Shown here piece by piece: positions 59,060 to 64,000 of a stretch of 64,000 bases of DNA; positions within the stretch are counted from its first letter, which is position 1, and the number at the start of each line of letters is the position of its first letter. Made by a program: the position numbers and the translations under genes. The notes under the pieces were generated by a model that saw only the letters and a program-made list of their open reading frames with translations, did no database searches and was not told where the DNA came from. The stretch spans positions 372,001 through 436,000 of the forward strand of contig CBIHPP010000002.1 in NCBI GenBank assembly GCA_966212235.1. The letters are read 5' to 3'. Source of the DNA: Niastella sp966212235 (GTDB lineage Bacteria > Bacteroidota > Bacteroidia > Chitinophagales > Chitinophagaceae).

Positions 59060-59091
59060 TTTGGTAGAATATACCAAACGGTATACTTTTG
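59060..59091 (+). promoter_or_regulatory. Consensus Bacteroidetes promoter of the TetR gene, operator in the spacer
   Basis: -33 TTTG at 59060-59063, a 20-base spacer, and -7 TACTTTTG at 59084-59091: an exact match to TTTG-N19-21-TAnnTTTG. The ATG (59099) is so close that the transcript would have almost no leader. The TetR operator (59070-59085) sits inside the spacer. Confidence 0.75.
59070..59085. promoter_or_regulatory. TetR-type operator 1 (TATACC-AAAC-GGTATA)
   Basis: 6-bp inverted repeats with a 4-bp centre, between the -33 and -7 boxes of the tetR promoter, sharing half-sites with operator 2 at 59705-59724. Binding here would block the regulator's own transcription. Confidence 0.8.
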
Positions 59092-59098
59092 TGGTGTT

Positions 59099-59686
59099 AT
59101 GACAAAAGCAGAGCGTACAAAACATTTTATTGTAGAGAAAGCAGCCCCCATCATTAATAAAAAGGGTATGGCTGCCACCTCCATCAATGATATTACGGAG
59201 GCTACCAAACTTACCAAAGGGAGTGTATACGGTAATTTTGAAAGCAAGGACGAGATCTGCCTGGAAGCTTTTGATTACCTGGTGAAAAGGCTCAGTGCCG
59301 ATATTGAAATGGCGATAGGCAGGGCCACCTCCAGTCGTGATAAGCTGTATGCCCTGTTTGATTTTTATCTCGGTTCTTCAACGCAGGATAATAACTATGG
59401 CTGTCCGCTTATGAATTTTGGAACCGAGGCCGACGATACCAATCCTCAGATAAAGATCAAGGTAAGTAAAGCCATTATGGCCACGGAAAACCGTATTGCA
59501 AAAATTATCAAAGCCGGTATTCAATCCGGTGAATTCAAACAAACAGTTGATGCTGAGTCATTCTCTATAAAGGCCTTTGCTATGATTGAAGGTGGTTTGT
59601 GGATCGCCCGCTTGCAGGGTAATACAAAGCAATTGCAAATAATTATTGATTTACTAAAACAAGAAATTAAAGACTATAGCAAGTAG
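59099..59686 (+). CDS. TetR/AcrR-family transcriptional repressor
   Basis: Regulator of 195 residues. The N-terminal HTH (MTKAERTKHFIVEKAAPIINKKGMAATSINDITEATKLTKGSVYGNFESKDEICLEAFDYLV) matches the TetR_N pattern including the KGSVYGNF recognition helix; the YGNF form is typical of TetR_C subfamilies near quinone or flavin-linked oxidoreductases. The C-terminal ligand domain (about 75-190) includes CPLMNFGTEADDTNPQIKIKVSKAIMATENRIAKIIKAGI. It is autoregulated by an operator within its promoter and, through operator 2, very likely represses the SDR gene 72 bases downstream. Confidence 0.94.
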   Translation: MTKAERTKHFIVEKAAPIINKKGMAATSINDITEATKLTKGSVYGNFESKDEICLEAFDYLVKRLSADIEMAIGRATSSRDKLYALFDFYLGSSTQDNNYGCPLMNFGTEADDTNPQIKIKVSKAIMATENRIAKIIKAGIQSGEFKQTVDAESFSIKAFAMIEGGLWIARLQGNTKQLQIIIDLLKQEIKDYSK

Positions 59687-59704
59687 TCTTTTTTATTGCC
59701 TAAG

Positions 59705-59724
59705 TATATACCGATCGGTATATA
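59705..59724. promoter_or_regulatory. TetR-type operator 2 (perfect 20-bp palindrome)
   Basis: TATATACCGATCGGTATATA is a perfect palindrome containing the same TATACC-N4-GGTATA half-sites as operator 1. It lies 34 bases before the SDR start codon and overlaps a TATAAT-like element at 59721-59726 with TTGCCT at 59696. It should be the stronger site. Confidence 0.85.
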
Positions 59725-59757
59725 ATGAAGTAGTTTACTCAAATTAAAACATACACA

Positions 59758-60504
59758 ATGAACATCGAAAACAAAACCATCCTGATTACAGGAGGCGGTA
59801 CTGGTATTGGCTTTTCTATAGCCAACATATTATCTGGAAAAGGCAACAGGATTATTCTTGCCGGCAGACGGGAAGACAGGCTTAAAGAAGCCGTTGCCCA
59901 ATTACCCCAGGCATCTTATATTGTTAGCGATATCACAAAAGATGCAGACGTAGAGAACCTGGTGCAGCAGGTTAAAACAAAATACGGCAGTCTCGATATA
60001 CTCGTGAATAATGCGGGTGTGGTAACAGCATATCCTCTCGATAGCGCTGATGGGGTTTATGAAAAAGCAAAGTTTGAAATGGACCTGAATTACCTGTCTG
60101 TAGTAAGGCTTACCGAACGCTTATTACCCTTTCTGAAGGCCAGTAAGGAAGCGGCGATCATCAACATCGAATCAGTCGTTTCATATCTGCCTTCTACGGT
60201 ATTGGCAACCTATAGTGCTACAAAAGCGGCGCTGCATTCCTATTCTCAATCATTACGGATGGTATTACAAAAAACGAATCCGCATATCCAACTCTTTGAA
60301 GTGTTTCCGCCATTTGTTGATACCGAAATGACCAAAGGATTCAATGCCGAAAAATTATCTCCGGATGAAGTGGCGCAGGACATTTATAACGCGTTGCAAA
60401 AAAATGAATATGCGGTAAGACCTGGTAAAACAGAAGGGGTGTATCAATCATTTCTACTGTCGCCCGAGGCTACTTTAAAGCAATTCAACGGGGTAGAAGC
60501 GTAA
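59758..60504 (+). CDS. SDR-family oxidoreductase (DltE-like), TetR-controlled
   Basis: Short-chain dehydrogenase of 248 residues, cytoplasmic. Cofactor motif TGGGTGIGFSIANILSGKG (11-29), then RREDRL suggesting NADP preference, LVNNAGVVTAYPL (NNAG), IINIESVVSYLPSTVLATYSATKAALHSYSQSLR with the catalytic Ser and the YSATK (YxxxK) motif; all catalytic residues are present. The DltE-like subgroup name comes from a conserved annotation; the substrate is unknown. Its promoter carries a perfect TetR operator, so it is probably induced by the ligand of the upstream repressor and may detoxify that ligand. Confidence 0.94.
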   Translation: MNIENKTILITGGGTGIGFSIANILSGKGNRIILAGRREDRLKEAVAQLPQASYIVSDITKDADVENLVQQVKTKYGSLDILVNNAGVVTAYPLDSADGVYEKAKFEMDLNYLSVVRLTERLLPFLKASKEAAIINIESVVSYLPSTVLATYSATKAALHSYSQSLRMVLQKTNPHIQLFEVFPPFVDTEMTKGFNAEKLSPDEVAQDIYNALQKNEYAVRPGKTEGVYQSFLLSPEATLKQFNGVEA

Positions 60505-60641
60505 AAATAGTGAGCTTTTAGCGCCATCGAAGATTTAACCTTACATTATAATCTGCTGCGGGGAATTCTACCGTATATTCATATCCGGATCAACAACTGC
60601 CAATACTTTATCGGATAATATTACGTTTTAATATTTCTTAT

Positions 60642-61079
60642 ATGGTAATACCCCGCACCAGATTCTTTTTGGCATTGTTTCTATTATTAATTATCCCTCT
60701 ACTACTATTCAAGGTCGTTTGGTTAATGCAATCCCAAAAAGCCACGGGTGTTTTTGCTTTTGAAGGCCAGGGCAATGCGCTTGACCAGATGCGGACGCCT
60801 TTTTCAGATATTTATTTTATAAAGGGCGGTGACACAATATGGTTTAAAGGGCCCGGTGGTTTACGTCTGAAGCCCGGAGCAACTGTTTCCATACGGTATC
60901 GATCCAACAATCCTTCCGATGCAAAGATTGATACTTTCAAATCTATCTGGGGTGCAACTGCTGTTTATGGTGGCATTCCGTTGTTGGTACTGCTTGCAAT
61001 ATCCCTACATCCTGAAATTGTTCCCTACCGGTCGAACGTGGAGTTGACCCCGAGAAAGCCGTTTTTACGGGTGGTATAA
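60642..61079 (+). CDS. DUF3592-like membrane protein
   Basis: Small inner-membrane protein of 145 residues. One helix is at about 8-28 (FLALFLLLIIPLLLFKVVWLM), a soluble extracytoplasmic region of about 80 residues in the middle (DIYFIKGGDTIWFKGPGGLRLKPGATVSIRYRSNNPSDAKIDTF) and a second helix at about 108-128 (ATAVYGGIPLLVLLAISL). The GDTIWFKGPGGLRLKPGATVSIRYRSNNPSDAKID segment is like DUF3592 proteins. No function known. Lies 51 bases upstream of the TonB receptor gene, same strand. Confidence 0.75.
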   Translation: MVIPRTRFFLALFLLLIIPLLLFKVVWLMQSQKATGVFAFEGQGNALDQMRTPFSDIYFIKGGDTIWFKGPGGLRLKPGATVSIRYRSNNPSDAKIDTFKSIWGATAVYGGIPLLVLLAISLHPEIVPYRSNVELTPRKPFLRVV

Positions 61080-61130
61080 AAATATTTTTATCTTTATGCC
61101 ATTACGACCCTTAAAAATGGTTTAAAAAGC

Positions 61131-63125
61131 ATGGTAAGATATTTTGCGCTGGCAATAACAGCATTGCTGGCAGGTAAGTTCCTTGTAGCCCAGGACACTG
61201 TTCGCTTAACCACAACCACCCTTCTGAAAGAAGTGGTCGTGCCCTATCAGGCTGATAAACTAACCCCGGTAACATTTCAGAATATCAGTTCAAAAGAACT
61301 GGATACAAAATCCGTTGGCCAGGAGCCTTCTTTTCTGCTGAATCAACTGCCTTCCATTACCAATTACTCCGATGCTGGCCATTTTCAGGGGTATTCGTAT
61401 TTCAGAATGCGTGGCATCGATCAAACCCGTATTAATATCTCGCTTGATGGTGTTCCGTTGAATGAACCGGAAGATCAGGGCGCCTATTTTTCAAATTACC
61501 CGGACATTTTAAATTCAATCAGTAGGATCCAGGTGCAACGAGGGGTAGGAACCAGTAAAAATGGTGTTGCCAGTTATGGGGGCAGTTTGCAATTGTTCTC
61601 ACCCAACCTATACGACTCTGCTAAAACAACTGTCGGTGTTGGCTATGGGTCATTCAATAGTGTAAGGGCATTTGGCGAATACAATAGCGGTGTTAAAAAC
61701 AGGAAAGCGTTTTATGCAAGAGTATCTGAAGTCTATTCCGACGGCTATAAATACAATGCTGCTAATAATTCGCAATCTGTTTTTTTGAGCGGCGGTTGGT
61801 TTGGCGACAAAACCACCTGGAAATTAAATGTACTGGGTGGACGTCAGCGTAATCATTTGGCCTGGATCGGCGTTTCCGATTCGTTGATCGCGATCGACAG
61901 GCGCACCAATGCCAACAAAAATGAGAAAGATAAATTCACCCAATGGCTAACGCAATTATTAAACAGGTGGCAACTGAACAAAACTTCCTCGCTGCAGAGT
62001 GGCATTTATTATTCATCCCTGAAGGGCAATTATGATTATAACAACAACAATTTTTTAGGACTTCCCACCACCGATGAACTGTATAACTATGCCTTTCAAT
62101 CCAGTTTAATCGGTTTTTTCAGCAACTATAATCTCGCCCTGAACAGGTTTACTGTAACAACAGGCGTTCACGGAAATGTATACAATCGCCAACACCTGTT
62201 CAGCGAAAAATCGTTAGGCAGGCTGTACAAAAACACCGGCTACAAAAACGAGGCAAGCGCTTTTGTGAAGGCTGGTTACACGTTCAACCGGTTTACCTTC
62301 TTTACAGATATTCAATACCGCTATACCAATTTTGATTACAAAGGATCGGTGCCGTTGGATAAATTATCCTGGGATTTCCTGAATCCCAAAGCAGGAGTAA
62401 GTGCTGAGATCAAACCTGATCTCGTAGTATACTATAGCATTGGCCGTACCGGCCGGGAACCAACAAGGAACGATCTGTTTGGCGGCAGCGATGATTTACT
62501 GGCAGATAGTGCGGGCAATCCTGTGCTTGCCATCAAAACACCTGAATATGTTGTAGACCATGAGCTGGGTTTGCGTTACCAGTCGAAGCAATGGAGCGCC
62601 GGCTTCAATCTGTACTATATGAATTTTGAAAATGAAATTGTATTGAATGGAAAATTCGGTCCGAACGGGTTAGCGCTTACCAATAATGTCGATAAGAGTT
62701 ACAGGACCGGTATTGAATTGAATGCCGTATATCATGCGACCAGGAATCTATCGCTCATTAATAATTCTTCTTACAATTACAGCCGGATAAAAGAACAAAA
62801 GGTAACATTTAGTCCTATACTTACACCAGCCATCATCATTAACCAGGAAGCAGTTTATGGGTACAGAAATATTACCCTGGCTATGACGGTAAGGTACCAG
62901 GATAAATCGTTTATTGATTTTGCCAACACATCAACGGTAAAAAGCTATTGGCTGCTAAACAGCCGGATTGGCTATACCCTCAAAGGATTTCAATTTTGTG
63001 TTTTTGCAGACAATATCACCAATGCCAAATATTTTAACAATGGCTATGTTGATTATGATGGAAGCAAAAAGTATTTTGTACAGGCGCCCACTACCGTGTA
63101 TGCTTCCGTAAAATATACCTTATGA
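61131..63125 (+). CDS. TonB-dependent receptor for a vitamin B3-type nucleoside (operon with pnuC and nadR)
   Basis: Outer-membrane transporter of 664 residues; signal peptide ends at LVAQ (21). No CarboxypepD domain precedes the plug, unlike the SusC proteins. The plug has LLKEVVVPYQADKLTPVTFQNISSKELDTKSVGQEPSFLLNQLPSITNYSDAGHFQGYSYFRMRGIDQTRINISLDGVPLNEPEDQGAYFSNYPDILNSISRIQVQRGVGTSKNGVASYGGSLQLFS. The barrel ends in PTTVYASVKYTL. The stop codon overlaps the pnuC start (ATGA), so the two are translated together. The context (PnuC and NadR-like enzyme) points to uptake of nicotinamide riboside or a related pyridine nucleoside; this is inference. A TATCTTTA element is near 61095. Confidence 0.9.
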   Translation: MVRYFALAITALLAGKFLVAQDTVRLTTTTLLKEVVVPYQADKLTPVTFQNISSKELDTKSVGQEPSFLLNQLPSITNYSDAGHFQGYSYFRMRGIDQTRINISLDGVPLNEPEDQGAYFSNYPDILNSISRIQVQRGVGTSKNGVASYGGSLQLFSPNLYDSAKTTVGVGYGSFNSVRAFGEYNSGVKNRKAFYARVSEVYSDGYKYNAANNSQSVFLSGGWFGDKTTWKLNVLGGRQRNHLAWIGVSDSLIAIDRRTNANKNEKDKFTQWLTQLLNRWQLNKTSSLQSGIYYSSLKGNYDYNNNNFLGLPTTDELYNYAFQSSLIGFFSNYNLALNRFTVTTGVHGNVYNRQHLFSEKSLGRLYKNTGYKNEASAFVKAGYTFNRFTFFTDIQYRYTNFDYKGSVPLDKLSWDFLNPKAGVSAEIKPDLVVYYSIGRTGREPTRNDLFGGSDDLLADSAGNPVLAIKTPEYVVDHELGLRYQSKQWSAGFNLYYMNFENEIVLNGKFGPNGLALTNNVDKSYRTGIELNAVYHATRNLSLINNSSYNYSRIKEQKVTFSPILTPAIIINQEAVYGYRNITLAMTVRYQDKSFIDFANTSTVKSYWLLNSRIGYTLKGFQFCVFADNITNAKYFNNGYVDYDGSKKYFVQAPTTVYASVKYTL

Positions 63126-63754
63126 TGAATTTCTTCGACATTAAAAATATTGCCTTTTCGGTTATTGGGTATCCTATCAGCTATGTGGAGTTGATAGCGA
63201 CCTTATCCGGCCTCTTGTCAGTATACTACGCTTCCCGGGCAAATATCCTGACCTGGCCCACGGGAATAATCAATGAGCTTTTTGCTTTTATCCTTTTTTT
63301 CCAGGTACGGCTTTATGCAGATATGTTCTTGCAGGTTTATTTTTTTATTGTTACCATTTATGGTTGGTATTACTGGAAAACGAAAACGGTAGAAAAGAAG
63401 ATGGCTACTGTTACTTCCCGTAACAGGTTATGGTTGGCAGGTGCCATTGTTATTGGCACTATAGCTTTTGGCTCCCTGTTCAAAAATATATATCTATTAT
63501 TGCCGTCCATCTTTGCAGGGCCGGCATCGTTTCCGTTCACCGATTCGTTTATCATGATGTTAAGCATTATTGCCACCATTTTACTGGCAAAGAAGAAGAT
63601 TGAGAATTGGGTGTTATGGATAACAGTGGATGTGCTTGGTGTGGTATTGTATTTCAAAAAGGAAATCTATTTTGTTTCCCTGGAGTATTTGATATTTGGG
63701 GTATTGGCATCATACGGATTGTACCATTGGAACAAACAATTAAAAAATGGATAA
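63122..63754 (+). CDS. pnuC: PnuC-family nicotinamide riboside-type transporter
   Basis: Inner-membrane facilitator of 210 residues with seven to eight hydrophobic segments. The family pattern is visible in VELIATLSGLLSVYYASRANILTWPTGIINELFAFILFFQVRLYADMFLQVYFFIVTIYGWYYWKTK, including the W-P-x-G-I-x-N motif of the substrate site and the QxYFFIxxxYGWYxW motif. The C-terminal part (ILWITVDVLGVVLYFKKEIYFVSLEYLIFGVLASYGLYHWNK; here WVLWITVDV) completes the PnuC fold. PnuC-type proteins move nicotinamide riboside (others riboflavin or thiamine); the following NadR-like gene favours nicotinamide riboside. Overlaps the TonB receptor gene by four bases and the next gene by eight. Confidence 0.94.
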   Translation: MMNFFDIKNIAFSVIGYPISYVELIATLSGLLSVYYASRANILTWPTGIINELFAFILFFQVRLYADMFLQVYFFIVTIYGWYYWKTKTVEKKMATVTSRNRLWLAGAIVIGTIAFGSLFKNIYLLLPSIFAGPASFPFTDSFIMMLSIIATILLAKKKIENWVLWITVDVLGVVLYFKKEIYFVSLEYLIFGVLASYGLYHWNKQLKNG

Positions 63755-64000
63755 GGCATTTGTTTTTGGCAAGTTCCTGCCTTTTCATAAAGGACATGAG
63801 GCAATGATACATTTTGCCTTGAGCAAATGCGATTTCCTTACCGTATTGGTTTGCGTCAGTGAGAAAGAAACCATTTCCGGTTCCGTTAGAAAATCATGGA
63901 TTGAGAAAACGTTTCCGGATCAGAAAAATATTGAAGTACGTATTTTAGATTACGTAGAATCCCAATTACCTAATTCGTCTGTTTCCTCAAAGTCGGTATC
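63747..64000 (+). CDS. nadR: NadR-like nicotinamide-nucleotide adenylyltransferase/ribosylnicotinamide kinase (3' truncated by window)
   Basis: The first 84 residues are visible. They begin MDKAFVFGKFLPFHKGHEAMIHFALSKCDFLTVLVCVSEKETISGSVRKSWIEKTFPDQ: the GKFLPFHKGH segment is the HxGH nucleotidyltransferase motif of NMN adenylyltransferases. In NadR proteins a ribosylnicotinamide kinase domain follows; that part would lie beyond the window. The kinase and adenylyltransferase convert imported nicotinamide riboside to NAD. The start lies inside the end of pnuC (eight-base overlap), giving a three-gene coupled operon. Confidence 0.85.
   Translation, partial: MDKAFVFGKFLPFHKGHEAMIHFALSKCDFLTVLVCVSEKETISGSVRKSWIEKTFPDQKNIEVRILDYVESQLPNSSVSSKSV

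Noticed and set aside
1..64000. CRISPR array
   Set aside because: No set of evenly spaced identical 25-40-base repeats and no cas gene. The tandem repeats found are short (12 bp) or coding (surface protein, MORN repeats).

Overview
The window reads as chromosomal DNA of a free-living, polysaccharide-using member of the Bacteroidetes, most like the Chitinophagaceae (Chitinophaga/Niastella type). The evidence is two SusC/SusD pairs, an ECF sigma/FecR regulatory cassette, type IX secretion C-terminal sorting domains, LytS/LytTR two-component pairs, MacB-like permeases and promoter elements of the form TAnnTTTG. This is an inference from gene content; there is no rRNA gene in the window.

Layout. 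1-1365: end of a chemoreceptor gene and cheR. 1405-6229: a susC-susD operon on the minus strand. 6531-11685: a DUF1801 protein, a DUF1624-type membrane acyltransferase, an OmpA-family protein with beta-propeller repeats, and an M28 peptidase. 11880-18459: ECF sigma factor, FecR anti-sigma, SusC and SusD, followed directly by a group II intron (about 18460-20362) lying between the susD stop codon and the operon's terminator. 20442-30655: mostly single genes (EamA transporter, GNAT, DUF4142 lipoprotein, PEBP protein, MacB-like permease, arginase family, LCM methyltransferase, MORN-TonB protein, SDR, YwbE). 30727-32259: an unrecognised 460-residue protein gene, AT-rich, whose stop codon overlaps the first base of a pair of tandem tRNA-like genes. 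32398-36166: AraC regulator, SDR and GMC oxidoreductase with operator-like repeats between the last two. 36249-48367: alpha/beta hydrolase, GH36-like alpha-galactosidase, vanadium haloperoxidase-like phosphatase, a LytS/LytTR pair, PQQ-type sugar dehydrogenase, exported acetolactate decarboxylase, a type IX-secreted GH5 glycanase and a class C serine hydrolase. 48450-54819: a second LytS/LytTR pair, a Crp/Fnr regulator, an NTF2-like protein and two surface proteins. 55148-55696: a DUF433 remnant and tRNA-Met. 55984-60504: DUF3500 protein, UvrD-like helicase with a C-terminal SANT-like tail, and a TetR/SDR pair with matching operators. 61131-64000: a translationally coupled TonB receptor - PnuC - NadR-like operon for uptake of nicotinamide riboside or a similar pyridine nucleoside.

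Most promising for something undescribed: the 30727-32286 module. It has an orphan protein, an inverted repeat over its start codon, and two tRNA-like RNAs sharing a CUCUU anticodon-loop half, one with an 8-nt loop. The stop codon is placed so that RNase P processing of the first tRNA would cut inside it. The functional interpretation is inference. Other points of interest are the intron's position between an operon's stop codon and its terminator, several strong operator palindromes, and two gene remnants.
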